Source: Leucothrix arctica
GTDB lineage: Bacteria; Pseudomonadota; Gammaproteobacteria; Thiotrichales; Thiotrichaceae
Assembly: GCF_003172895.1 (NCBI RefSeq)
Contig: NZ_QGKL01000024.1
Span: 1-64,000 of the forward strand
DNA: 64,000 nt
Direction of reading: 5' to 3'
The notes under the pieces were generated by a model. It was not told the DNA's origin. It did not search any database and worked only from the letters and a program-made list of their open reading frames with translations. This document shows positions 19,051 through 27,969 of this stretch, piece after piece. Numbering within the stretch: the stretch's first letter is position 1; each line of letters begins with the position of its first letter. A program made the position numbers and the translations under genes.

Positions 19051-20373
19051 TTAAAAACGGACTTCACACACAGCACGGTTATCGGTGCTGACCTTGCGCC
19101 ATTTACCCGTCCAAGTACCGTTGTTTTGTGCTGCATACAATGGGCACTTAGTGTTTGCTTGATTAGCATCCCAAATATAACCAGAGTCTACTTCACGTGT
19201 GTTACGCGTAGGTACTGGAGCAGGAGCTGTAAAGTTGACATAAGTCGTTGGCGCCGCTGTCACAACGGGAAGTTGCTGTGCTGTACCAAACTCAACTTCA
19301 CATACTGCACGGTTGTTGGTGCTGACCTTGCGCCATTTACCCGTCCAAGTACCGTTGTTTTGTGCTGCATATAACGGGCACTTACTGTTCGCCTGATTAG
19401 CATCCCAGATATAACCAGAGTCAACTTCACGCGTGCTTTTACTCGGTACGTGATGAACTGGCGCTGGTGCTGCCTGAGCAGCTTGCACTTTGCGAAGCGG
19501 TTGGTATCTAACTTCACAAACTGCTGCATTGTTAGCACCTACTTTACGCCATTTACCTGTCCATGTTCCATTAGTCTGCTGGGCAATTAAAGGGCACTTA
19601 CGGTTTGCTTGAGTAGCATCCCAAATACCACCTGCTGACACTTCACGAACAGTATTGCGATCTTGACGTGACGGTTTTACGACAGGTTTAATCGCGACGA
19701 CTCTTGGTGGTATTGGCTTTACTACAGGCTTAACGAGTACTTTGATCTCACAGGTAGATCTTTCACCCACTGACGACCAACGCTTAGTCCAAGTCCCTTT
19801 GTTTTGTTGTGCTAACTGAAGGCAACGCTTATTCGCATGTGGTTGATTCCAGATCTTTCCAGCTTGAACCTTAATTGTTTTATAGGTCGGTCTGACAGGT
19901 TGAACTGCCTTACGTGGTTTAATTTCGATTTGACAGAAAGACGGAACTTGAGCGGTTTTAGCGCTCCACTTACCCGTCCAGCGGCCGCCTTTTTCTTTAG
20001 CGATTTGTGGGCAACGTTGGTTAGCGTGTTGCTGATTCCATAGTTGCTGCGCATTTACCTTGATCAGTTGGCCCTGTCTAGGTGCTGGCTTTGGTGGCGC
20101 AATGATTTTTACAACTGGGTCTGGCACAACGATTTGGCAATGACCATCTAATGAGCCCGGCTTTAGTGTGTAGCGACCAGTCCATTGTCCTCTGACTTTT
20201 TGAGCGGCCCTTTTACAGCGAATGTCTGCAAAGAACTTACTAAAAAGTGGTCCAGCTTCAACGTTAATTGTTTTTGCTTGAACCGTACTAGCGGTAGATA
20301 CACCTGCAATCACGAGTGATGCAAATAATGCTGATTTTCCCATGCTGCTAGCACGAGTGTTTGTTTTTTTCAT
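19051..20373 (-). CDS. Secreted six-repeat MVL-like (mannan-binding) lectin-type protein
   Basis: A 440-residue exported protein. A signal peptide of about 33 residues (ending STVQA) precedes six repeats of about 48 residues. Each repeat begins with a strand of the form I-x-V-x-A-G-x-(L/I)-W and contains G-x-W-T-G-(K/R)-(W/Y), the hallmark of the Microcystis viridis lectin (MVL) family. Unlike classical MVL, each repeat also has two Cys (in R/K-C-P and C-E/Q-(I/V)), suggesting one disulfide per repeat after export. Basic proline-rich linkers separate repeats. Repeats 5 and 6 are almost identical in protein and DNA, pointing to recent duplication. A glycan target is inferred from the family; no experiment supports it here. 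Confidence 0.75.
   Translation of the reverse strand: MKKTNTRASSMGKSALFASLVIAGVSTASTVQAKTINVEAGPLFSKFFADIRCKRAAQKVRGQWTGRYTLKPGSLDGHCQIVVPDPVVKIIAPPKPAPRQGQLIKVNAQQLWNQQHANQRCPQIAKEKGGRWTGKWSAKTAQVPSFCQIEIKPRKAVQPVRPTYKTIKVQAGKIWNQPHANKRCLQLAQQNKGTWTKRWSSVGERSTCEIKVLVKPVVKPIPPRVVAIKPVVKPSRQDRNTVREVSAGGIWDATQANRKCPLIAQQTNGTWTGKWRKVGANNAAVCEVRYQPLRKVQAAQAAPAPVHHVPSKSTREVDSGYIWDANQANSKCPLYAAQNNGTWTGKWRKVSTNNRAVCEVEFGTAQQLPVVTAAPTTYVNFTAPAPVPTRNTREVDSGYIWDANQANTKCPLYAAQNNGTWTGKWRKVSTDNRAVCEVRF
19061..19434 (-). repeat. Recently duplicated 143-bp lectin repeat units
   Basis: The DNA at about 19061-19203 and 19292-19434 is nearly identical, differing at scattered, mostly silent positions. These encode MVL-like repeats 6 and 5. 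The similarity suggests recent duplication or gene conversion and could allow repeat-number changes by recombination. Confidence 0.8.
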
Positions 20374-20461
20374 TATGAAATAGCCTCCTTAAAATCAAGT
20401 ATTTAGAAATTATCACACTATGACTGCCTAATGTTGGCAAATATAGGTAAGTGGCGATTGA

Positions 20462-21466
20462 GTGATACAATCTCCTTTCTCAAAACACATTCGATCCCTT
20501 TTTAAATTGAATATTAGCCTACAAAACGACGTGAAAACGAAGCTACAAAAGGTAAGCCCTTATCTGCTTGAGCGTTTATCGCGTCTTCAGTTACTAGACC
20601 CTCAACAAACTGTTTTGTTCACTCGTTTATGTGGCGGCATGACTAATCAGGTGTATTTGCTCACGCAGGGTGAGGTGCGTGTCACTGTTAAAATGTATGA
20701 CACATCGACACAAGCGACAAACCCGTTATACCCCAACTTACCCGCAATAGAAGTGCGTGCCTTGGATTACTTGTCTCAGTCAGAGTTAGCGCCGCAGTTG
20801 CTAGATAGTTGGGAAAAGCAAACGGTTAATAGATGTGAAACCAGCGCAACATTGGTTTATGAGTACTTAGCAGGGAGCGTTTGGCAGAGCGATACGATTG
20901 CGGTTGCCCAGCTGTTATCACGACTTCACAACTCGACTGTCACGCCACCACCGGATTGGTTACGACCATTGCCATTGAGTGCATATGAGGCCTGTTTGCA
21001 TGGCGACGCGATACTACTGCAGGTTAATGCTCCTGAGATTAGTCGTTTGAAACAGTTACGACCTAACTCACCAAGTAGAGAGCAGGTCGTGGAGAAAAGC
21101 TTTGTCCACGGTGATTGTTGGGGTGGGAATTTCATTCAGAGTGAAATGGGCTTGCGACTCATTGATTGGCAGTGTCCCGGTGTGGGTGATGCGGTAGAAG
21201 ATATTACCAACTTTCTATCGCCAGGAATGATGTCGTTTTGTCGTGATGAGCCATTGAGTGACGATGAGAGGCAGGATTTCTTTAAGTCGTATGACAATGC
21301 AGCGGTTATCGAGCGTTATAAAAGGGATACAGCAAGTTGGCACTGGCGTTTAGCGTGTTATTACCTTTATCGTCAGGCGCATTTAAACGATGTAAATCCC
21401 GAGTTGTCAGACGGTTATGGCGAGGCGTTAGCAAAAGAAGTGGCTTATCTTCAAGCGCTGCACTGA
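20462..21466 (+). CDS. APH/choline-kinase-family phosphotransferase
   Basis: A 334-residue kinase of the aminoglycoside phosphotransferase/choline kinase fold. The catalytic loop FVHGDCWGGNFI and the metal-binding LIDWQCPGVGDAVEDI are intact, and an N-lobe with RLCGGMTNQVYLL resembles the nucleotide-binding loop of choline, ethanolamine and thiamine kinases. The substrate is uncertain; thiamine kinase (ThiK-like) is one option in a window rich in thiamine genes, but nothing links it directly. The GTG start is poorly supported. It is likely monocistronic, with a terminator overlapping its stop. Confidence 0.8.
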   Translation: MIQSPFSKHIRSLFKLNISLQNDVKTKLQKVSPYLLERLSRLQLLDPQQTVLFTRLCGGMTNQVYLLTQGEVRVTVKMYDTSTQATNPLYPNLPAIEVRALDYLSQSELAPQLLDSWEKQTVNRCETSATLVYEYLAGSVWQSDTIAVAQLLSRLHNSTVTPPPDWLRPLPLSAYEACLHGDAILLQVNAPEISRLKQLRPNSPSREQVVEKSFVHGDCWGGNFIQSEMGLRLIDWQCPGVGDAVEDITNFLSPGMMSFCRDEPLSDDERQDFFKSYDNAAVIERYKRDTASWHWRLACYYLYRQAHLNDVNPELSDGYGEALAKEVAYLQALH

Positions 21467-21488
21467 ATCTATCTGTGCAGCGCTTTTC
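21455..21488 (+). terminator. Terminator overlapping the kinase stop codon
   Basis: Nine-bp perfect stem GCGCTGCAC (21455-21463) with GTGCAGCGC (21475-21483), then TTTT. The stem begins inside the last codons of the kinase gene. Confidence 0.8.
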
Positions 21489-21503
21489 GCATTTGTTAAA
21501 TAG

Positions 21504-22264
21504 TTAAAGCATGCCGCTCGTTGTGACCATATCTTCTACCCAAACAGATTTTTGTGTTTTAGGGTCTTTGTATTCATACAAACGCACGATGTAATTCATA
21601 CCCACCTTTGGTGTGAAACCTTCAATACCCGGAAAGTTTGACTGCCGCGTGCGTTATCTTTAATGCGAATCCAGTTGGAATCATACTTCGCTTCACGCCA
21701 TTCAATGCCTTTTGCTGTGCTGTTTAACTCAATAAATTTACGGACACCTTCACCGCCATGCTTCGTTTCAGCGGTTTCCATGCCTTTGAAATTTAACTTG
21801 TCGCCGCTGGCCGTGCTTAGCGTCAAGGTTTGACCGTTCAGTGAGTATTGAGTGACGCGACTTAGCAAGCGACTAACTTCCGCATCTGACTGCATCAAAG
21901 TACCCGCGCAAGCACGTTTTGTCGCCATCATAGGGCCAATAGAGAATGTATTTGGCACACCTACCGTCAACAAGCCTGACATCGCGTTACAACCGCCTGT
22001 AATGCTGATGCGATTAGCTTTGATAGATGCTTGGTATCGGTTAGCAGCATCACCCGTTTGAAGCAGGTTTGATGCGGCTTGACCAGATGTTTGATGGCTA
22101 ACTAACTGCCAAGTCATAGCCGTTAGTGAGGCTGTATTGGTAATTGGTTTAGCGATAGGCGTCGCACTGTTATTAGGTTTTGTGTCCATGTTTGTTCCCG
22201 CGCAAGCTGTTACAAACATACCAGAGAGTAGCAGTGGCAGGAGTCGCTTATGTGTAGTCATCAT
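21504..22264 (-). pseudogene. META-domain lipoprotein with C-terminal domain, single frameshift
   Basis: An exported lipoprotein (lipobox VTACAG, Cys near residue 20) with an HslJ/META domain at about residues 45-155 (MTWQLVSHQ, ITGGCNAMSG, FSIGPMMATKRAC). A DUF4377-like domain follows but is split by a frameshift. After DNARGSQ the frame runs out in 16 foreign codons, whereas the next frame continues with NFPGIEGFTPKVGMNYIVRL and ends at a natural stop at 21504. Adding one A to the AAA run (plus-strand TTT at 21637-21639) restores one ORF of about 254 codons. It may be a real mutation or a base-calling error. I chose the ATG at 22264, 8 nt after GGAG. Confidence 0.75.
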
Positions 22265-22326
22265 TATTTTCACTCCAGTGTAGTCATTAAGTCTAACGAT
22301 TATGGACTGTTATTTTTTGTATAAGT

Positions 22327-22704
22327 TTACGACTGTTTACTCTTTTTTGCATATCGCCGCTCTAGTGTGTAGATAAGCCAGCAACCCAAGGTATACATCA
22401 ATAAGTCATTCCAACTAAAGCTGTTTCCAATCGCAATTCGCAGTACTTTGTTTTCGATGCCTAGTAGATCAATTACATGAAAATACTGCGCGAACTCAAT
22501 GGTAAAAGAAAATATCAGCACTGCGATCACAAGCTTTGTCGGTGCAATATCGACGATACCTTTTGCAAAACAGTAAATCAGAAGCACCACTAAAAAATCT
22601 CCAAAAGCATGTCGAATAAACGAGGTGCTTGGAACATAGATGGCGATAATTACTTCTGTAATGAACAGTGCCAATGCGCACCAAAGATAAAATGATTTAG
22701 TCAT
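22327..22704 (-). CDS. DUF2809-type small membrane protein
   Basis: A 125-residue membrane protein with four hydrophobic helices and the conserved pattern YVPSTSFIRHAFGDFLVVLLIYCFAKG and TIEFAQYFHVIDLLGI...GNSFSWNDLLMYTLGCW of the DUF2809 (VanZ-related) family. Its function is unknown. I prefer the ATG at 22704; an upstream TTG would add 15 residues without membrane character. It precedes and is divergent from the cysteine-cluster gene. Confidence 0.75.
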   Translation of the reverse strand: MTKSFYLWCALALFITEVIIAIYVPSTSFIRHAFGDFLVVLLIYCFAKGIVDIAPTKLVIAVLIFSFTIEFAQYFHVIDLLGIENKVLRIAIGNSFSWNDLLMYTLGCWLIYTLERRYAKKSKQS

Positions 22705-22848
22705 GTTAAGAGTATGACGGACAGATGTGCAGATTCTGTGGTTATTCAATGTTTGAATTTTGCAGTGAATACGGTGTTAGAATTGCGCCTGATAGATACT
22801 GACCATCAAAGGTCCGTTTGAAATTTTATGAATGATGAGGTGCTTAAA

Positions 22849-23202
22849 ATGTACGAAAACAGAGACACCATCGCACGACTGCGCGAAGACATTCCATCAT
22901 TCAAATGCACGCCAGGTTGTCACGATTGCTGCGGTCCAGTGACGACTTCTTCGGAAGAAATGTCGCGTCTACCAGTGAAAACAGATGCTGAGCATGATGC
23001 AGCATTTGAAGAACTTAACTGCGTACATTTAGGCCCAAATGGCTGTACAGTTTATGGAGAGCGCCCGCTAATCTGTCGATTATTTGGGACAACGCCAACA
23101 CTGCCTTGCCCAAATGGTTGTCGCCCAGACTCCATGATCGATCCTGATATTGAGAAACAAGTCCATTTTTACATTGCCAATACTCGACAAGTGCTCGTTT
23201 AA
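22849..23202 (+). CDS. YkgJ-family cysteine cluster protein
   Basis: A 117-residue protein with the metal-binding cysteine pattern of the YkgJ family: CTPGCHDCC near the N-terminus, then CVHLGPNGCTVYGERPLICRLFG, and a further Cys pair (LPCPNGC). These proteins bind zinc or an iron-sulfur centre; the cellular role is unknown. The ATG at 22849 has a GAGG 8 nt upstream; an ATG at 22828 is possible. It converges with the next minus-strand gene. Confidence 0.87.
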   Translation: MYENRDTIARLREDIPSFKCTPGCHDCCGPVTTSSEEMSRLPVKTDAEHDAAFEELNCVHLGPNGCTVYGERPLICRLFGTTPTLPCPNGCRPDSMIDPDIEKQVHFYIANTRQVLV

Positions 23203-23212
23203 ATTATTGATC

Positions 23213-24085
23213 TTATGGCGTCGGTGCTGACAACTTAGGTTCTTTCCAGGTACTGACAGCACCTGATTGGTCAGTTAACGTGATATGACGCCAGCCCTTT
23301 GTAGACGTATTCGAAATAATAATAGGTGTCACAATGTTTTGCCAGTGATCAATAAGGGTCGCTTCAGTACTCATTGCAACGCCATCTGCGGCTTTATTTT
23401 CTATGTAAGCATCGTTATATCGAGTAATTTCCGCCTGTCTCGTTTGAATCAACCAAACTCGGCAAGTCGTCTCCATGCAGCTCTCTGCTTCCAAGTCCCC
23501 AATAAATAACTCGACAGTTAACGGCTTATTATCTAGCTCAACACGCTTAGTGGTGCTAATCGCTCCTGAGCAGCTGTCACTGAGACCTTGCTGTTTAAGG
23601 AAAGCACAGGCAAATAACGAGTCGTTAAGCGCATTCAATGTCTTCGTCAGTGCCCCATTTACCGCACCTTTTTCAATCGAATGTTTATAGGTTTCATATC
23701 TAGTTACATCTCGATTACTCTCGCTTTTACGAGGCGTTTTAGCCTCATAAAGGTGATCAATGGTGTCGTAAACTAATGGCTTAGAGGTTTCATAAAGCAC
23801 TAACTGAGGCGAGCTAGGGTTTAGAGCCATATAAATCCCAATAGTGCCAATAATGCCCCATAAAATTAAGTTGAATAACCCAGTATCAGCACTCTTTAGT
23901 TTGCCATACTTATTTAAGTATTTACGCCAAAAGAAACATGAAAAAAAGTAAGCAAAAATTAGAAAAAGTAATACAACAGGGGATAAGGAATCAGGCAAAA
24001 GTAGCGTGATAAAAGCAAGTAGACCACAGACTAAAAGTGGTACGTGCAGGATTAGTCTACGCTTTATCCATTGTGTTGGTTTCAT
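23213..24085 (-). CDS. Membrane-anchored protein of unknown function
   Basis: A 290-residue protein I do not recognise. The first 90 residues contain three hydrophobic segments (about 12-30, 33-51 and 68-86). The rest is a soluble domain of about 200 residues that could face the periplasm, with two Cys in the segment ESCMETTCRVW and earlier Cys at FACAFLKQQGLSDSC, compatible with disulfides. The final 30 residues contain a GWRHITLTDQSGAVSTW strand pair. No signal peptide beyond TM1. It stands alone. Confidence 0.65.
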   Translation of the reverse strand: MKPTQWIKRRLILHVPLLVCGLLAFITLLLPDSLSPVVLLFLIFAYFFSCFFWRKYLNKYGKLKSADTGLFNLILWGIIGTIGIYMALNPSSPQLVLYETSKPLVYDTIDHLYEAKTPRKSESNRDVTRYETYKHSIEKGAVNGALTKTLNALNDSLFACAFLKQQGLSDSCSGAISTTKRVELDNKPLTVELFIGDLEAESCMETTCRVWLIQTRQAEITRYNDAYIENKAADGVAMSTEATLIDHWQNIVTPIIISNTSTKGWRHITLTDQSGAVSTWKEPKLSAPTP

Positions 24086-24283
24086 TGGCTTCTCTGGTTT
24101 TTGGCGACAAAAGACTTAGTAATGATGTTGCGCCTTGTATATCTCAAGGTACTTACTTTACGCAATTATTGACACCTTTGGATGCAGCTTCAGTGTGAGT
24201 GGCTCAACTCCCCCATAAATGTTCATCGCAACAATCAGTTAGTCAGTATAACCATCAACGATTAATGCCAGATTAAAAAACGA

Positions 24284-25468
24284 TCAAAGCCAGCCAGATC
24301 GTAATACCTCATAACACGCACCCATTGTATGGTAGTCAGTCTTGGCAATAGGCGATTTTTTGTCGTTAATTTTCTGATTATCTTGCGTCAATGATTGATA
24401 CCAAGCGCCATACTTATGGTCGACTAAATGCTCCCAGCTGTACTCCCAGATTTTCTGATACCAGTCTTTGTAAATAGTTTCTTTAGTCGTTTTAGCAAGG
24501 AGTGCCGCTGCGGCAATACCTTCTGCCTGTACCCAGCAATATTTATCACCATCACAGATGTTACCGTCGAGATCAAAGCCATAACATAAGCCGCCATTGT
24601 CATCATCCCAAGCAATATCCACAGCAGAATCAAAGAGTGTTTTAGCGGTCAGTACCGACCAATCATTTTTTCGATGGCGATGCAAAATCAATAACAACTT
24701 TGCCCACTCAGCTTGGTGGCCTGTTTGAAATCCCCAAGGACGAAATAGATTTTTTGGGTCATTTTTATTGTATTCCCAGTCTATTTCCCAGTTTTCGTTG
24801 TAGTGTTCCCACACTAAGTTGCCCCATTTATCAGCGAGCGTATAGGTTAGATTAGTGGCTATTACCTCGGCGCGGTCTAAGAAGCGAACTTCGCCTGTGG
24901 CTTCGTACGCCCACAACATCGCTTCACAACTATGCAGATTGGAGTTTTGACCACGATAGGGGTCTATGACGCTAAAATCAGCATTGGCTTCATCACGGTA
25001 GAGTCCTGCCTCTTCGTCCCAGCAGTGCTTTTCCATAATAGCCCATGCAGAATCGATTGTTTTTCGTCCTTCTGCAACACCGGCTAATAATGCAGTCGCG
25101 CCAGCGGTCATAACGAAGGCTAAGCCATAGCAATGATTAGAGTCATCTTCCACACCATCTTTGCCTAGCACCCAGGCGTAACCTGACTCACTCGTTTGTC
25201 GATGTGCTGTTTCTAGGTGGGCTAAGCCATGCCTAATCCAAGTCTGATAACTGCTATCTTTGAAGTGTCTTGCGGCCATTGAGAAGTTAAATACAAAGCG
25301 CGCGCTACCGACTAAATGACGCGTATGAGGGTCATAAATGGAGCCATTATCACGGAAGTTCTGAAAGAAGCCGCCATTTTCATCAAAAACATTAGGCTTA
25401 TAAAACGCCAATGTTTTTTGTATGTGTTGCTCTAAAGTGTTGACTGATTGGAAGTCGGGGAACTTCAT
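24284..25468 (-). CDS. AGE-family sugar isomerase/epimerase, paralogue 1
   Basis: A 394-residue (alpha/alpha)6-barrel protein of the N-acylglucosamine 2-epimerase superfamily, which contains mannose isomerases, cellobiose epimerases and YihS-type aldose-ketose isomerases. The three catalytic-type histidines are visible in SNLHSCEAMLWAYEA, GHQAEWAKLL and DYHTMGACYEVLR. It lies at the end of an alpha-glucoside import locus, so interconversion of glucose/mannose/fructose is the likely role. The ATG at 25468 follows an AGGT SD. It is a close paralogue of the gene immediately upstream, and its promoter gap holds a LacI-type operator-like site. Confidence 0.85.
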   Translation of the reverse strand: MKFPDFQSVNTLEQHIQKTLAFYKPNVFDENGGFFQNFRDNGSIYDPHTRHLVGSARFVFNFSMAARHFKDSSYQTWIRHGLAHLETAHRQTSESGYAWVLGKDGVEDDSNHCYGLAFVMTAGATALLAGVAEGRKTIDSAWAIMEKHCWDEEAGLYRDEANADFSVIDPYRGQNSNLHSCEAMLWAYEATGEVRFLDRAEVIATNLTYTLADKWGNLVWEHYNENWEIDWEYNKNDPKNLFRPWGFQTGHQAEWAKLLLILHRHRKNDWSVLTAKTLFDSAVDIAWDDDNGGLCYGFDLDGNICDGDKYCWVQAEGIAAAALLAKTTKETIYKDWYQKIWEYSWEHLVDHKYGAWYQSLTQDNQKINDKKSPIAKTDYHTMGACYEVLRSGWL

Positions 25469-25549
25469 ATTACCTGCCTTACCGATTAAAGTTTTAAGTG
25501 CTGGCACGTTTGTTTAGCAGCGATAATTGACCGCTTACTTGGCACAAAA

Positions 25550-25561
25550 ACAAACGATTTC
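25550..25561. promoter_or_regulatory. LacI-type operator-like site upstream of AGE paralogue 1
   Basis: ACAAACGATTTC shares AAACGATTTC with the operator-like site before the GH13 phosphorylase gene (44975-44986) and fits most of GAAAnCGnTTTC. It lies about 80 nt upstream of the isomerase start. The 178-nt gap otherwise shows no gene. Confidence 0.4.
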
Positions 25562-25685
25562 TGTAGAGCCTTCTAATATTTATTGCTCGTACCTTTTGCG
25601 CATCACTAATAATGATTATTTAATAACCTGCTATTTAACAGATATATTACTTAGTATTAAATACTCACGATTAATTTAAAAGGGT

Positions 25686-26873
25686 TTAAAGGAAATTAGA
25701 TCTTAATACTTCATAACACGCACCCATTGTATGATAATCCGTCTTCCCAACAGGTGACTTGAGATTGTCCATTTTTTGGTTGCTTCGTGTCAGTATTCGA
25801 TACCAAGCACCGTACTCATGATCAATCATATGGTTCCAACTGTACTGCCAAATTTTCTGATACCAGTCGCTGTAAACACTCTTTCCCGTTGCATGTGCTA
25901 ATAGTGCCGCTGCGGCGAAACTCTCCGCTTGCACCCAGAAGTACTTGTCACCATCACAGACATTACCCTCTAGGTCAAAGCCATAACAAATACCGCCATT
26001 CTCAATATCCCATGAGATATCTAGCGCACGATCAAACAATTTCTTAGCGGTCGGAATAGACCAGTCATTGGGGCGGTGACGGTGCAATATTAATAATAAC
26101 TTTGCCCACTCTGTTTGGTGGCCGGGTTGGAAACCCCAAGGGCGGAATAGATTTTTTGGATCTTCCTTGTTGTAGTCCCAATCAATGTCCCAATTTTCAT
26201 CATAGTGCTCCCAAACTAAGCCGCCACTTTTAGCAGCTTGGACTTGGGTGATGTTGTTTGCTAATAACTCGGCACGGTCTAAATAGCGCACATCACCAGT
26301 CGCTTCATACGCCCATAACATTGCTTCGCAGCTATGCATATTGGCGTTTTGCCCACGGTAAGGGTCAATAACACTAAAGTCAGCATTGGCTTCGTCACAG
26401 TAAAGGCCTGCTTCTGCATCCCAGAAGTGCTTTTCCATGAGCGTCCATGCCGCTTCCAAAGACTGACGGCCTGCTTCCACACCAGCAAGCAAAGCGGTTG
26501 AGCCAGCAACCATAACAAAGGCCAAACCATAACAATGGTTAGTAGCATCGACCACGCCAGTCTCATCTAACACCCATGAGTAACCGCGCTCGCCATTGGG
26601 TTGGCGATGCGCAGTTTCAAGGTAATCTAAACCATGTTCGACCCAAGGCAAGTAACTATCATCAGCAGAGTAACGTGCGGCCATTGCATAGTTAAATACA
26701 AAGCGACTGCTACTGACTAAATGACGGGTTTCCGCATCATAAACACTGCCATCATCACGAAAATTTTGGAAGAAACCACCCGCAGCATCAAATACATTGG
26801 GCTTATAAAAAGCCAATGTTCGCTGGATATGTTGTTCCAAGGTATAGGCTGACTTGAAGTCTATCTGTGCCAT
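25686..26873 (-). CDS. AGE-family sugar isomerase/epimerase, paralogue 2
   Basis: A 395-residue paralogue of the next gene downstream, with the same catalytic-type histidine segments (ANMHSCEAMLWAYEA, GHQTEWAKLL, DYHTMGACYEVLR). The proteins match along their whole length, including the first line LEQHIQ-TLAFYKPNVFD. I chose the ATG at 26873 (MAQIDFKSAYTLEQH), which follows an AAGG SD; the longer open frame overlaps the transporter ATPase gene and has no family similarity. It is the last gene of the LacI-controlled ABC transporter operon and probably processes the imported or released sugar. Confidence 0.87.
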   Translation of the reverse strand: MAQIDFKSAYTLEQHIQRTLAFYKPNVFDAAGGFFQNFRDDGSVYDAETRHLVSSSRFVFNYAMAARYSADDSYLPWVEHGLDYLETAHRQPNGERGYSWVLDETGVVDATNHCYGLAFVMVAGSTALLAGVEAGRQSLEAAWTLMEKHFWDAEAGLYCDEANADFSVIDPYRGQNANMHSCEAMLWAYEATGDVRYLDRAELLANNITQVQAAKSGGLVWEHYDENWDIDWDYNKEDPKNLFRPWGFQPGHQTEWAKLLLILHRHRPNDWSIPTAKKLFDRALDISWDIENGGICYGFDLEGNVCDGDKYFWVQAESFAAAALLAHATGKSVYSDWYQKIWQYSWNHMIDHEYGAWYRILTRSNQKMDNLKSPVGKTDYHTMGACYEVLRSNFL

Positions 26874-26901
26874 GGTGCGTACCTTGCAAGTTAAAGTGGG
26901 T

Positions 26902-27969
26902 TTAAGCGGTGTCGGTAATGGTATTGCCCGCTTCATCAAACCAGTAAACCATGCTCTCACGGCACTGGAGCTGCACGTTTTCACCGGTCTTGTATTCACG
27001 TTCTGGGTCTGCACGAACGACTAATGTACCCACGTTTTCAACATCAACGTGTACAAAGCTATCACTACCGAGCAATTCTGCAATACCGATCACGCCCGAT
27101 ATGTGTCCATTTTCAACAATGTCGATATGCTCAGGGCGAACCCCTAGTTGCGTTGCTGTTTCTGGTTTGCTGCAACCGCGAGTTGTACGAATAACTGACT
27201 TGTCACCTAGCTCAACACTATCATCGGAAGAGGGCTTACAGCTCACGATATTCATCCGTGGTGAGCCGATAAATGTCGCCACAAACAGGTTGGATGGGTT
27301 GCGGTAGAGTTCGAGTGGTTTGCCCACTTGCTCAATGGTTCCCGAAGAAAATACCACGATGCGATCGGCCAATGTCATTGCTTCCACTTGGTCATGCGTC
27401 ACATAGATCATGGTTGCTTGCAGCTTGTGTTGTAGGCGCGCTATTTGCACACGCATATCAACACGTAATGCGGCATCTAGGTTTGACAGTGGCTCATCAA
27501 ATAAAAATGCTTTTGGGTTACGCACGATGCAGCGACCGATGGCGACACGCTGGCGTTGACCACCTGATAGGTCTTTCGGTTTGCGATCTAGCAGACTATC
27601 TAGCTTTAGTACGTCAGATGCTTCAGCGACACGCTCCTTGATCTCTGCACGGCTTTTCCCTGCAACTTTCAGTGGGAAGCCCATGTTTTCGCCAACGGTT
27701 TTGTGCGGGTAAAGTGCATAAGACTGAAACACCATCGACAAGCCACGCTCAGAGGCAGACAGTGCAGTCACATCTTCACCGTCGATAAACACTTGCCCAT
27801 CACTGGTTTCTTCAAGACCTGCAATCAGCCGTAGCATGGTTGACTTGCCGCAACCAGATGGCCCGACAAACACAACGAATTCTTTGTCATTAATTACGAA
27901 GTCCACACCTTTGATAACGTTGACGTCACCGAAGCTTTTGTGGATATTTTTAAGTTCAATCTGTGCCAT
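26902..27969 (-). CDS. ABC transporter ATPase, UgpC/MalK type
   Basis: A 355-residue sugar-importer ATPase. Walker A GPSGCGKST, the signature LSGGQRQRVAIGR, Walker B FLFDEPLSNLD and a C-terminal OB-type regulatory domain (after about residue 235, IGSPRMNIV...LGVRPEHIDIV) mark the MalK/UgpC class. It powers uptake of an alpha-glucoside with the two permeases and the binding protein encoded upstream. It overlaps the GH63 gene by 14 nt and precedes AGE paralogue 2 by 28 nt, so all are one operon. Confidence 0.95.
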   Translation of the reverse strand: MAQIELKNIHKSFGDVNVIKGVDFVINDKEFVVFVGPSGCGKSTMLRLIAGLEETSDGQVFIDGEDVTALSASERGLSMVFQSYALYPHKTVGENMGFPLKVAGKSRAEIKERVAEASDVLKLDSLLDRKPKDLSGGQRQRVAIGRCIVRNPKAFLFDEPLSNLDAALRVDMRVQIARLQHKLQATMIYVTHDQVEAMTLADRIVVFSSGTIEQVGKPLELYRNPSNLFVATFIGSPRMNIVSCKPSSDDSVELGDKSVIRTTRGCSKPETATQLGVRPEHIDIVENGHISGVIGIAELLGSDSFVHVDVENVGTLVVRADPEREYKTGENVQLQCRESMVYWFDEAGNTITDTA

